From assembly GCA_036558265.1 (NCBI GenBank), contig DATBFY010000148.1:1-12013 (forward strand): 12,013 nucleotides of DNA, given 5' to 3'. Under the pieces are notes generated by a model. The model was given only the letters and a program-made list of their open reading frames with translations, did no database searches and was not told the origin of the DNA. Both the position numbers and the translations under genes were made by a program. This DNA is from RYN-433 sp036558265. GTDB lineage: Bacteria; Planctomycetota; Phycisphaerae; Tepidisphaerales; Tepidisphaeraceae. Positions 1 through 7,786 of this stretch are shown piece after piece; within the stretch, counting starts at the first letter, position 1, and every line of letters begins with the position of its first letter.

Positions 1-40
1 TAATTTTTCGATGGAGGGGGTGGCGCTTCGCGCGTCACGG

Positions 41-72
41 GCGCGCAACAAAATTGCGGGTTGTTGGCGCGC
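41..72. repeat. Imperfect GC-rich inverted repeat
   Basis: GCGCGC followed by AACA (41-50) pairs with TGTT-G-GCGCGC (62-72), giving a ten-pair stem with one bulged G and an 11-nt loop. It lies downstream of the minus-strand zinc-ribbon genes, so it could help end their transcript. On that strand no U-tract follows, so this is a structure call and not a confident terminator. Nothing else was recognised in bases 1-117. Confidence 0.3.
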
Positions 73-117
73 GGGGAAAGGTTGAGCGCGCAGTTCGGGA
101 GGCCTCAACGTCCCGCT

Positions 118-588
118 CTATGCGGCAGTACCTCCCCGCCGGCGTCGGTGAAGCCAGAGGATCAATATCGATCCGCCGAGCGCGAGTGCGGCGAGCATGG
201 AACGCCGTAGCGGGGCGGGATCAGGGTAGTGACCGCTGGCAAGGAGGGTGCCGCTATAGTACCGGATGCCCCAGACGGCCCGCAGCAGCCAGGCATCGAT
301 CTCCCATTGCCAGATCGTGCCAAAGGTGTAGACGACCAACACCCAGGCCGCGGCGGCGATCCAGTAACCTCGACGGCTCTTGCCGACCTGCCTTCGGGTA
401 CCCACGACCAGCGAGTCGGCGCCGCATTCCGGACAGACGGGGGTGGGCAGCCCGCGAAGAGAATACCCACACCGCCCGCACACGCCTTCGACGAATCGCG
501 ACGCCAGGAACCCGGCGCGCATCAGCGCCCAGGGCAGCGCGGTCGCCGCGGCGAAAGAGATCAGGAGCACGAGCGCCCGCAGGAACAT
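118..588 (-). CDS. Membrane-anchored zinc-ribbon protein (156 aa)
   Basis: This is a small protein of unknown function. An N-terminal hydrophobic helix (residues 1-23) is followed by a zinc ribbon of the form CGRCGYSLRGL..CPECG with cysteines at 37, 40, 52 and 55. Two further hydrophobic stretches lie near residues 75-93 and 131-146, and the tail is rich in arginine. The frame stays open to a GTG at 645. I prefer the ATG at 588 because it puts the helix at the N-terminus and the first cysteine near residue 37, as in the two neighbouring paralogues. No clear Shine-Dalgarno sequence supports either start. It is the third gene of a minus-strand set with 697-921 and 969-1829. The ribbon probably binds zinc structurally. 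Partner and process are unknown. Confidence 0.7.
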   Translation of the reverse strand: MFLRALVLLISFAAATALPWALMRAGFLASRFVEGVCGRCGYSLRGLPTPVCPECGADSLVVGTRRQVGKSRRGYWIAAAAWVLVVYTFGTIWQWEIDAWLLRAVWGIRYYSGTLLASGHYPDPAPLRRSMLAALALGGSILILWLHRRRRGGTAA

Positions 589-696
589 GCTGGTGTGGGT
601 CGGCGTCTGGAGCGGTGCGTAGGCGAGCAGGGATGGCGGTACCACGCCGGGTAGTGTACTCGCTGTGGATCAGTGGACACGCGGGCCGCGGGCGGG

Positions 697-921
697 TCAC
701 CGGTCGATGCCGGAGATGCGCAGGTCCGACCCACATTCCGGGCAGCGCCGCCCGATGGGCAGGGCGAAGGCGATGTAACCGCACTGGGCGCAGGTGGGGA
801 GCGGGTCGATGGTACGCTGGCGGCGGCGGTTTCGGCGACGGAGGAGAAGGTCGATCGCGACGCCGGTGGCGGCGGTCAGGACGAGCCAGGCGACCAGGGC
901 GAGGGGGAAGACGTCGTCCAT
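697..921 (-). CDS. Small membrane-anchored zinc-ribbon protein (74 aa)
   Basis: This is a 74-residue protein. One transmembrane helix (about residues 5-27) is followed by a very basic linker (LLLRRRNRRRQR) and a zinc ribbon with cysteines at 44, 47, 60 and 63 (CAQCGY...CPECGSDL). The positive linker predicts that the ribbon faces the cytoplasm. It reads as a minimal version of the two flanking genes: same helix-then-ribbon order, same CGY and CPECG signatures. It starts 47 bp after the stop of the upstream gene, which suggests one transcript. The start is an ATG with no obvious Shine-Dalgarno sequence. Function is not recognised. Confidence 0.7.
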   Translation of the reverse strand: MDDVFPLALVAWLVLTAATGVAIDLLLRRRNRRRQRTIDPLPTCAQCGYIAFALPIGRRCPECGSDLRISGIDR

Positions 922-968
922 CTGCGGGGCAGGTTAGCTGGTGGGCGCGGGGGCGGGTATCGGCCTGT

Positions 969-1829
969 TCAGGGGATTCCTTGATGCGGTTGTGGCGCGG
1001 CGCGGACGAATAGCCCACGCCAGGCGCGGTCGCGGCGACGCCAGAGCCAGGCGGCGCCGGCGAGCCAGGCGAGGACGAAGGCCCAGCGGGCGGCCTGGAC
1101 GGGGCGGGTGGGCCTCGCATCCGTAGAGTAACCGCCACCACCATTCGAGAACCCGTCGCTTGGGAACCCGCCATCAATTGCGGCCGACCTCACGGCTTCT
1201 ACGATTGTCTCGGCCTCACGACGCACTCCCGGGCGCTTAACATCCACACCGCACCGGGTCATCCATGCCATGACGGCATCCGAACCGAACGCGGTCTCAT
1301 GGGCAGGGGACGTCCCATCCATCTGGATAAGGCATGTGTTGGTCGTAACCTCCACGGTCAGCTTCGGCGTGGCCTTTTGGTCCAGCGTCAATTCGAGCGT
1401 CAAATCGGCCTCACCATGTAGAGGTTGCCGACGGTATTCTTCGCCCTTGAATCCCATGGAAACGCGATGGTACGCTCTCGACATTGGATCTTCGAACCGG
1501 CGGTTCACGTCGATGATGTAGACCCGCTGAATCGCTGAAAGCCACGCCCAGTCAACGACGCCATACCCCAGCCAGAAGACGGCGCTCCAGAGGACGATCA
1601 GCCAGCCGCGCGGGAGCGGCGGCACGGCGCGGGGCTGCAGGATTGCGTCGGGGCGGGTGAGGTCGGCGCCGCACTCGGGGCAGGTTGTACCTGGCAGGCC
1701 GGTGACGATATAGCCGCAGGCGACGCAGGTCGGGTCCGTCACGATGCGGGCGCGGCTTCGGGCGAGGAGCCGGCGGAGGGTGAAGGCAGTCAGGGCGACG
1801 ATACAAACGGTGAGCAGAGCGGGGATCAC
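969..1829 (-). CDS. Zinc-ribbon membrane protein with large central domain (286 aa)
   Basis: An N-terminal helix (residues 2-19) leads to a basic segment and a zinc ribbon with cysteines at 35, 38, 50 and 53 (CVACGY...CPECGADL). A second helix spans about 75-95. A soluble region of roughly 150 residues, with beta-like alternation (ADLTLELTLDQ, KLTVEVTTNT), follows, then a last helix at 247-263 and a basic tail. The soluble region therefore probably lies outside the cytoplasmic membrane, between helices two and three. It matches no family I can name. The start is GTG, chosen because the hydrophobic helix begins straight after it. It is the first gene of the three-gene zinc-ribbon set. The promoter probably lies in 1830-2027, where I see no convincing -35/-10 pair. 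Confidence 0.75.
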   Translation of the reverse strand: MIPALLTVCIVALTAFTLRRLLARSRARIVTDPTCVACGYIVTGLPGTTCPECGADLTRPDAILQPRAVPPLPRGWLIVLWSAVFWLGYGVVDWAWLSAIQRVYIIDVNRRFEDPMSRAYHRVSMGFKGEEYRRQPLHGEADLTLELTLDQKATPKLTVEVTTNTCLIQMDGTSPAHETAFGSDAVMAWMTRCGVDVKRPGVRREAETIVEAVRSAAIDGGFPSDGFSNGGGGYSTDARPTRPVQAARWAFVLAWLAGAAWLWRRRDRAWRGLFVRAAPQPHQGIP

Positions 1830-2027
1830 GACGGAGGTTGATACGCTGCTACGCGCGGGGAGTTGCGGCGCGATTCATACTGATGACAACTCGATCGTCA
1901 TGCGTGCAAGGTGCGGGCGGTTGCCATTGGGCGCACAACGGGCATGCCCACCCGAGCCGCGGGGGCGCCGGATGGCAAAAGTGGACCGATGGCGGCTCGT
2001 GAGGGCATGGCACCCGGGCGGTTTGCC

Positions 2028-3170
2028 TCATGGCCGACAATGGGCCATTTCGAGCGCGATTTGGGCGACGTCGTAGGCGGCGCGCGGGCGGCCGAGTTTC
2101 TTTGCGTTCTCCTTCAGGCGTTCCAGGCGTTTGGGGTCGGCGAGTAATGGGCCGAGTTTGAGGGACATTGTCGCGAGGTTGTTGATCTTCACGGCGGCGC
2201 CGTTTTCGAGGAGGTAGTCGCTGTTGCGGGATTCCTGGCCGGGGATGGGGTTGACGATGGCGAAGGCGGCGCCGCGGGCGAGGATCTCGGAGGTGGTCAG
2301 GCCGCCGGGCTTGGAGAGGACCAGGTCGGCGGCGCAGAGGAGCTCGTCCATGTCGGTGGTGAAGCCGAGGATCTTCGCGGCGTGGCGGGGCGGGGGTTGG
2401 ATCTTCTGGAGGCGGGTTTGGAGCTTCTGGTTCTTCCCGCAGACGACGACGATCTCAAGCGGGGTTTCGATCGCGCACAGGCCCTTGAAGAGTTGCTCGA
2501 CCGGCCCGACGCCAAAGCCGCCGGCCAGTTGGAGGACGACGGGGCGGTCGCCGCCGATTCCCTGGCGGCGCAGGACCTCGTTGCGGGGTTTTTCCCTGGC
2601 GAAGACGGGGTGGATGGGGATGCCGGTGACGGTGACGTTCTCGTCCGGCACGCCCCAGTGGACCAGGTAGGCTTTGCCCTCGTCCGTGGCGGTCGTGTAG
2701 TGGTCGCAGGGGGTGTTGACCCAGAGGCGGTGGGTTTCGAAATCGGTGGTGACGGTCATCTGCGGGACGGTGAGCCGGCGCTTCTTGCGCAGGCCGGCGA
2801 TGATCTCGGCGGGGAGGAAGTGGGTGTTGACGATCAGGTCCCAGGGCGTGTCGAGCAGGAAGGATTCGAGCTTGCGGAGGTTGAGCTTTTCGACGGCGCG
2901 GCGCAAGGCGTCGCGGCTGGAGTCGGGGCGGCGCGGGCGGTCCATCATGTCGTAGAAGTAGCCCAGGACGTGGGGGGCCTTGTTCACCAGGTCCAGGTAG
3001 GCGGTGCCGTAGACCTTGCGGAAGAGCGCGTTGGTCAGGGTCAGCACGTCGACGTTCTCGACGCGCGTGCCGGGCGGGGCGGTCTCCTTGAGCGCGAGTT
3101 CGACAGCCTGGGCGGCGCGGAGGTGACCGGCGCCGACGGCGGCGCTGAGGACGAGGATCTGTCTGGGCAT
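2028..3170 (-). CDS. GT28-family glycosyltransferase (MGDG synthase / UgtP-like)
   Basis: This 380-residue protein belongs to the family of monogalactosyldiacylglycerol synthases and processive diacylglycerol glucosyltransferases, which move a sugar from a UDP-sugar to diacylglycerol at the inner face of the membrane. The N-terminal acceptor half opens with ILVLSAAVGAGHLRAAQA (His16 in the family's G-x-G-H motif). The C-terminal nucleotide-sugar half has the glycine-rich GGFGVG (217-222), the GFTTDMDELLCAADLVLSKPGG stretch (269-290), the TTSEIL motif (292-297) and NPIPGQE (307-313). Length fits the family. The frame runs open far upstream past 4600, but that part is antisense to other genes. 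The ATG at 3170 was chosen because family members begin directly with the first beta strand; the ATG codons at 3182 and 3185 are alternatives. Which sugar and which lipid it uses cannot be told from sequence. Confidence 0.9.
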   Translation of the reverse strand: MPRQILVLSAAVGAGHLRAAQAVELALKETAPPGTRVENVDVLTLTNALFRKVYGTAYLDLVNKAPHVLGYFYDMMDRPRRPDSSRDALRRAVEKLNLRKLESFLLDTPWDLIVNTHFLPAEIIAGLRKKRRLTVPQMTVTTDFETHRLWVNTPCDHYTTATDEGKAYLVHWGVPDENVTVTGIPIHPVFAREKPRNEVLRRQGIGGDRPVVLQLAGGFGVGPVEQLFKGLCAIETPLEIVVVCGKNQKLQTRLQKIQPPPRHAAKILGFTTDMDELLCAADLVLSKPGGLTTSEILARGAAFAIVNPIPGQESRNSDYLLENGAAVKINNLATMSLKLGPLLADPKRLERLKENAKKLGRPRAAYDVAQIALEMAHCRP

Positions 3171-3234
3171 GGCGGACGGCATCATACCGCAAACGGATGA
3201 GCCGCAATTTAGCGCAAGCCTGATCGAAACATGT

Positions 3235-3250
3235 ATTGGCGTTAGCCAAT
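3235..3250. promoter_or_regulatory. Perfect palindrome in divergent intergenic region
   Basis: ATTGGC-GTTA-GCCAAT is a 6-bp perfect inverted repeat with a 4-nt spacer. It lies between the divergent glycosyltransferase and prepilin-like genes, about 65 bp upstream of the former's start. It has the form of a dimeric regulator site, but no regulator is encoded beside it. I see no good -35/-10 pair elsewhere in 3186-3455, which otherwise holds only GC-rich sequence and a run of five T at 3428-3432. Confidence 0.3.
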
Positions 3251-3440
3251 TCTTCAAGGGTGCGGGGTAGCGTCCTGGCGTCACATCCAAACGTCCGCCC
3301 GCTTCGCGATCTTGCGTGCGAGCGCTCGGCGGCGTGGGAGCAACCAGGACGTCTGTCTCGATCGCGACTTCGCGGCTGCGCGCACCCCGCAAGCGGAGTG
3401 TTCGCCGATAGCTGCGCGGAGCGTGCCTTTTTACAGGGAA

Positions 3441-3446
3441 GAAAGG
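3441..3446 (+). promoter_or_regulatory. Ribosome binding site that sets the prepilin-gene start
   Basis: GAAAGG lies 9 nt before the ATG at 3456. It supports that ATG over upstream in-frame starts (for example 3312), which would add about 48 residues lacking any leader character. Confidence 0.6.
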
Positions 3447-3455
3447 ATTGCTCTC

Positions 3456-4514
3456 ATGCGCGTTGGAATTTCGGACATGCGCCGTGCCCGCCGGAGGTTG
3501 GCGGCGGCGGCGGCGGCGGCGGCGGCGTTCACGCTGGTCGAACTGCTGGTGGTCATCGGGATCATCGCGCTCCTGATCTCGATCCTGCTGCCGGTGCTGG
3601 GCAAGGCGCGGGAGTCGGCCAACACAATCAAGTGTGCGGCGAACCTGCGCAGCATCGGGCAGGGGATCGCCCTGTACGTGGCGGAGTTCAGGCAGACGTT
3701 TCCGCCGGCGTACATGTACGTGGGTCAGAAGACCACGCAGGGGGGGCCGGGGGTCGAGGACGACAGCCAGGGGTATATCCACTGGTCGAGCTATCTCTAC
3801 GGCAACAAGGCGGGCGCCAACACGGACACGTCGATCTTTCAGACCGTGACCGGGTGGGACATGTTCCAGTGCCCGTCGATCGAGAAGGGCGGCCTGCCGC
3901 CGACGAATCCCGCGCCGGGCAACTTTGACGACGGACAGGAGGCCGACGCGCCGGGCGTCGTGGATCTGCAGGCGCCGCGGCTGGCGTACACGGTGAACGC
4001 GGCGGTCTGTCCGCGGAACAAGTTTTATCCCGGCTTTCAGGGGGCCAAGCGCGCGTACCAGTTCGTCCGCGCCGGCAACGTGCGCAACGCGGCCGAGACG
4101 GTGCTGGCGACCGAGTGGAACAACAACTGGCGGGTGGTGTCGGCGGACGGGCGGGTCAATCCCGACGCCAAGGCGTGCAAGAGCCACCGCCCGATACACG
4201 GCTTCAAGACGGGCGGCGGGACGTTCGACATGGAGACGGTGGGCGCGAACCTGAGCGGGGGGGCCACGATCTACCGCTGCACGTCCAACGACATCCTTGC
4301 CGACCCCCCGCAGCCGGGCGGGGCGATCAACAGCCTGCTGGACTGGATCGGGCGCAACCACGGCACGGGCAAGGCGGGTGAGAAGAAGAGCAACTTCCTC
4401 TACGTGGACGGTCACGTGGAAACCAAGCACGTTCGCGAGACGCTGGACCCGATCTTCCAGTGGGGCTACACCTATTACAGCCTGAGCCCCAACGGGGACG
4501 TGAAGGTGCCGTGA
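3456..4514 (+). CDS. Type IV prepilin-like protein (planctomycete prepilin-type N-methylation family)
   Basis: This 352-residue secreted protein has a class III (prepilin) signal. A basic leader (MRRARRRL) and nine alanines precede FTLVELLVVIGIIALLISILLPVLGKAR, with the conserved Glu at position +5 (residue 29) followed by the hydrophobic helix. A prepilin peptidase would cut before Phe25 and methylate it. The mature protein is large for a pilin, as is common in the planctomycete families with an N-terminal methylation signal. Near the C-terminus lies NFLYVDGHVE (Asp318-Gly319) after His302, a stretched form of the family's H-x9-DG motif. Residue -1 is alanine rather than the usual glycine. 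Its role is probably in pseudopilus-like or cell-surface structures. The gene stands alone, with a hairpin just after its stop and the dockerin protein gene 230 bp downstream. Confidence 0.92.
   Translation: MRVGISDMRRARRRLAAAAAAAAAFTLVELLVVIGIIALLISILLPVLGKARESANTIKCAANLRSIGQGIALYVAEFRQTFPPAYMYVGQKTTQGGPGVEDDSQGYIHWSSYLYGNKAGANTDTSIFQTVTGWDMFQCPSIEKGGLPPTNPAPGNFDDGQEADAPGVVDLQAPRLAYTVNAAVCPRNKFYPGFQGAKRAYQFVRAGNVRNAAETVLATEWNNNWRVVSADGRVNPDAKACKSHRPIHGFKTGGGTFDMETVGANLSGGATIYRCTSNDILADPPQPGGAINSLLDWIGRNHGTGKAGEKKSNFLYVDGHVETKHVRETLDPIFQWGYTYYSLSPNGDVKVP
3501..3527 (+). repeat. (GCG)9 trinucleotide repeat encoding Ala9
   Basis: Nine uninterrupted GCG codons encode residues 16-24 of the prepilin-like protein, directly before the predicted cleavage site. 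Changes in unit number would keep the reading frame while altering leader length. Confidence 0.9.
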
Positions 4515-4515
4515 C

Positions 4516-4552
4516 GCGGGGCGCGCCAGCAGCGCGCACGCGCGCGCCCCGC
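4516..4552 (+). terminator. GC-rich hairpin after the prepilin-like gene
   Basis: GCGGGGCGCGC (4516-4526) is perfectly complementary to GCGCGCCCCGC (4542-4552), giving an 11-bp all-GC stem with a 15-nt loop that begins 2 nt after the TGA. A second small stem follows (AGCGCC 4553-4558 with GGCGCT 4569-4574). There is no U-tract, so it may act as a 3'-end stabiliser or transcriptional pause as much as an intrinsic terminator. Confidence 0.5.
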
Positions 4553-4730
4553 AGCGCCAGTCACACGGGGCGCTAGCGCGATTTGCGCGCCGGATTGCGG
4601 GAGATTGAACGAGCTCCGCATTCGGCCAACACACGGGGCCGGCAGGATTCCGCAGGTCATTTCGGATCGCGTGGACGGGTGTGCCGGGCCGCGCGTGGGG
4701 CCAAGAGTCGTTTCCACAACTCTCCAGGAC

Positions 4731-4736
4731 AGGAGG
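4731..4736 (+). promoter_or_regulatory. Strong Shine-Dalgarno for the dockerin protein
   Basis: AGGAGG lies 8 nt before the ATG at 4745. It fixes the start there, where a signal peptide begins, and not at the in-frame upstream codon at 4583. Confidence 0.8.
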
Positions 4737-4744
4737 CGAAGGAT

Positions 4745-7708
4745 ATGCGTAGCAGGATCAGATTCCCGAGATGGCGCCGGCGCCGCCGAGGCAGCGTCGC
4801 AGCGCTCGCGGCGGCGGCGACGACGGCGACGGCCGCGAGCCTGGCGATGAGCCGGGACGTGATGGCCGGGACCACCGGCAGCGAGGTCACGATCTCGCTG
4901 AGCGGTTCGACGGCGATGCGGAACTTCACGACCAGCCCGGCGTTCTCGCTGGTGACGCCCAGGCAGCAGGTGAGCATCGGCGGAAACCTTTACCCGTCGA
5001 GCGCGAACTACTGGCCGACCAACGGGGCGGGGGTGTCGTTCCAGCTCGCGCCGGGCGCGTTCCCGGGGACGTCGGCGGACCCGCAGTTCGGCGCCGCCGA
5101 TGCGGCGCGGCTTGAGTGGCACGAGCAGGGGTCGGTCGAGGGCATCCTGGAGATGGTGAACGACCAGATCGGCGCGGTCGGGTCGGTCACGGCGTCCAAC
5201 CGCAACCCGACCGCCGGCAACCCCACGTGGGTGAACCGAAACCGCTTCACGGCGGTGGGGTCGAGCAACGGCTTTGCGCTGGGCGAGATCTACTCGACGC
5301 CGGGCGGCACGAGCGGCATGCCCAACTTCGCGTTGAACGGCTCGAACCCCAACGGCGGGCAGAGCGCGGTGCAGATGGCGATCTCGGACGTCACCACGCG
5401 GCAGGGATTCTCGGTCGGCGGGGCGAGCGGCGTGTACAGTCGCAGGCCTGGTGACGCCGGGTATGGCAAGGGCAACCCGGCGCTGGCGCTGGGCGCGACC
5501 AGCCAGGGCCTGGGGCAGGGGGGCGTGCGGCACGAGCTGGCGGACCAGTCGTCGCTGAACATGGCCGCCGCCGCGATCAACCCGCGCACGGGCGCGGCGT
5601 TTGGCGCGGGGCCGTGGAACACGGCGGGGGTGGACAACCTGGACAACGAGACGGTCGCGATCACGGCGACGCTGTTCGTCGCCAACCCGGGCACGGGTCT
5701 GGATCGGCTTAACCGCAGGGACGCGCAGTTCCTGCAGGCGACGGGTCGGCTTGCGAACGGCGCCGATTTCAACGTCGCCACGCGGGACGTGAACTCGGGC
5801 ACGCTCAACGTCGCGTCGCTGAACGCCGGGCTGGACCCGTCGTTCGCGGTCGGCGAGAACGACGACGGCAACGGCAACGCCGCCGACGGGGCGACCACGC
5901 AGGTCAACATCGGGGCGGGCATCCGGTTCTCGAACAAGACGTCGGGCGGGAGCAACCTGCGGCCGACGGTGCAGAACTCGCGGATGTCGGTCGGTCACCT
6001 GTCGATGTCGGACGCGATCGGCTCGACGAAGAACAGCGTCGCCCGTCCGCTGCGCGCCCTGTCGTACCGGGACGATGATGATGACGTTGCCAACAACTCG
6101 AACAACGCCTATCGCCCGGGCACGCCGACGGGAGACCAGCGCGATTCGTACAGCGACCCGGCGAGCAACACGTTCGTCGCGCCCAGCGCGCAATCGATCG
6201 TGGACGGCTCGTACGTGATTTACCAGAACGAGACGTACGTCGCGGTCAAGAAGCCCGGGGCGGGGTTCGCGGGGGACACGGCGGGTCAGTGGGCGGGTCG
6301 AAAGGTCGCCGACACGGGCATCCAGGGTGACAACGCCACCAACGACGTCCGCAGCTTCCGCAACAACATCCTGAGCGCCGTCACCAGCTTTCCGCTGCCG
6401 ACGAACCTGGCGAGCGCGGCCAGCGCGGCGGATGGCCTGCTGAATACGAGCTTCATCCTCCCGCAGATCATGGCGGTGAAGAAGGGCCAGGACGGCATCA
6501 ACCAGTCCGTTGCCAACGTCGGTCAGAACGCCAGCCTGGCGGCGGCGTTCCTCAATCCGACCAACGGTTACACGGTCGCCTTCAACCCGGACGACCCGGC
6601 GACGGTGACGGCGGGCGTGGGCGGGACGTACGGCGCGATCGCCGCCACGAGCACGGCGGGCATCCGGATCACGCCGCAGAATTACCTGTTCGGGGACTTC
6701 AAGCAGAACGGGGTGCGCGATTTCGCGGCGGTGAAGGAGGCGCAGGCCGCGCAGGCGGCGCTGGCCGCCAATCCGGCTGGCGTGGACATGTTCGGCGGAT
6801 CGAACACGGCGAAGATCGCGGGCCTCTCGGCGCCGCTGGCGGGGATGACCGGGCAGGACGGCACGACGGGGGCGACCAAGGGCGACCTGATCGTGCTGGG
6901 GGATTTCAATTCCGACGGGCGGTTCGACGGGAAGGACCTGTACCTGATGGCGCACGGCGCCGCCTTGTCCGACAGCGCCGCCACGGACCAGGTGACGCTG
7001 GCGGGGGGCGAGACGTTCGGCTCGGCGTTGCGGCGGGCGGTGCTGCGCAAGAACGCGGCACTGGACTACATGCAGGCGAACGCGACGGCGCAGCAGAAGG
7101 TGGACGCCAGCGCCAATGCGACCAACGATCCCACCGGCGCCAACGCGTTCAACAAGCTCGACGTGAACCGGGATGGCCTGGTGAGCCGGTTCGACGCCAA
7201 GACGGTCGATGGTTTCTCGGGCAAGGATTACCGGAACCTGGACGATCAGCTCGGCGCGGTCATCACGGACGCGCAGGGCACCCGCCTGATCAGCCTGGTG
7301 GACGCGGAGCTGGACGACACCGGCGACATCAGCCGGGCCGACTTCAACCTGATCAAGGACAACCTGGTCTCGGGCAGCAAGCTCACGTCGGGGGATGCAA
7401 ACTTCGACGGGATCGTCAACGTGGGCGACCTGGGCATCCTCTCGACGCACTTCGGCGAGAACACCTCCCGCTGGGGACTGGGCGACTTCAACGGCGACGG
7501 GATCGTCAACGTGGGGGACCTGGGCCTGCTCTCGACCGATTTCGGGACGAATCTGAACACCGGTGCGCCGGCGTTGCCGATCGGCATCGAGCAGGCGGCG
7601 GCGATGGTCGGACTGGATTTGGCGAGCGTGCCGGAGCCGTCGTGCCTGGGCGTGGCGGGCATCGCCGCCGCCGCATTGGCCGGGCGGCGCCGCCGGCCTC
7701 GTCGATGA
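4745..7708 (+). CDS. Secreted PstS-like / dockerin / PEP-CTERM protein (987 aa)
   Basis: A large exported surface protein. Residues 1-41 form a signal peptide: basic RWRRRRRG, then an alanine-rich stretch ending in SLAMSRDVMAG. The N-terminal half resembles phosphate-binding (PstS-like) periplasmic proteins: GSTAM at 54-58, and RDVNSGT at 347-353, which recalls the ligand-loop motif RD-x-x-SGT. The middle is rich in Gly, Ala and Asn. Several EF-hand-like calcium loops follow: DFNSDGRFDGKDL (from 720), DVNRDGLVSRFD (from 806), a weaker one near 853, and two near-identical dockerin type I repeats, GD.N.DGIVNVGDLG.LST (from 883 and 913). The end is a PEP-CTERM sorting signal: VPEPS at 962-966, a short hydrophobic helix, then RRRRPRR, expected to be handled by an exosortase. 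The strong Shine-Dalgarno supports the start. Domain assignment of the N-terminal half is by motif only. Ligand and cohesin partner are unknown. Confidence 0.9.
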   Translation: MRSRIRFPRWRRRRRGSVAALAAAATTATAASLAMSRDVMAGTTGSEVTISLSGSTAMRNFTTSPAFSLVTPRQQVSIGGNLYPSSANYWPTNGAGVSFQLAPGAFPGTSADPQFGAADAARLEWHEQGSVEGILEMVNDQIGAVGSVTASNRNPTAGNPTWVNRNRFTAVGSSNGFALGEIYSTPGGTSGMPNFALNGSNPNGGQSAVQMAISDVTTRQGFSVGGASGVYSRRPGDAGYGKGNPALALGATSQGLGQGGVRHELADQSSLNMAAAAINPRTGAAFGAGPWNTAGVDNLDNETVAITATLFVANPGTGLDRLNRRDAQFLQATGRLANGADFNVATRDVNSGTLNVASLNAGLDPSFAVGENDDGNGNAADGATTQVNIGAGIRFSNKTSGGSNLRPTVQNSRMSVGHLSMSDAIGSTKNSVARPLRALSYRDDDDDVANNSNNAYRPGTPTGDQRDSYSDPASNTFVAPSAQSIVDGSYVIYQNETYVAVKKPGAGFAGDTAGQWAGRKVADTGIQGDNATNDVRSFRNNILSAVTSFPLPTNLASAASAADGLLNTSFILPQIMAVKKGQDGINQSVANVGQNASLAAAFLNPTNGYTVAFNPDDPATVTAGVGGTYGAIAATSTAGIRITPQNYLFGDFKQNGVRDFAAVKEAQAAQAALAANPAGVDMFGGSNTAKIAGLSAPLAGMTGQDGTTGATKGDLIVLGDFNSDGRFDGKDLYLMAHGAALSDSAATDQVTLAGGETFGSALRRAVLRKNAALDYMQANATAQQKVDASANATNDPTGANAFNKLDVNRDGLVSRFDAKTVDGFSGKDYRNLDDQLGAVITDAQGTRLISLVDAELDDTGDISRADFNLIKDNLVSGSKLTSGDANFDGIVNVGDLGILSTHFGENTSRWGLGDFNGDGIVNVGDLGLLSTDFGTNLNTGAPALPIGIEQAAAMVGLDLASVPEPSCLGVAGIAAAALAGRRRRPRR
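7406..7537 (+). repeat. Tandem dockerin-repeat DNA, 90-bp period
   Basis: Bases from 7406 and from 7496 share an identical 20-mer (GACGGGATCGTCAACGTGGG) and stay nearly identical through CTCTCGAC. They encode the two dockerin calcium-binding segments 30 residues apart. Similarity at the codon level suggests recent internal duplication or gene conversion. Confidence 0.75.
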
Positions 7709-7776
7709 CGCGCCGCGTTGGTGCAACTCAAACCCTCAACATTCGGGAATCACACGATGAACCAGAACCTTTCTTT

Positions 7777-7780
7777 GGAG
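7777..7780 (+). promoter_or_regulatory. Shine-Dalgarno that sets the start of the short PEP-CTERM gene
   Basis: GGAG lies 6 nt before the ATG at 7787, where a clean signal peptide (MNVNKYVLSAAALFSG) begins. The in-frame ATG at 7757 would add ten residues with no signal character. Confidence 0.55.
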
Positions 7781-7786
7781 AGTGAC

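Noticed and set aside
254..1177. Minus-strand 307-codon open frame across the zinc-ribbon genes
   Set aside because: It is a Pro/Arg-rich out-of-frame shadow. The frames at 118-588, 697-921 and 969-1829 each hold intact CxxC ribbons and helices.
3171..4634. N-terminal extension of the minus-strand glycosyltransferase by about 480 residues
   Set aside because: The extension is antisense to the prepilin-like gene and low in complexity. The family's first beta strand begins at the ATG at 3170.
4475..7726. Antisense open frame of over 1000 codons opposite the dockerin gene
   Set aside because: It has no recognisable domain, is extremely Arg/Val/His-rich, and mirrors the GC-biased third positions of the sense gene, whose signal peptide, calcium loops and sorting tail are clear.
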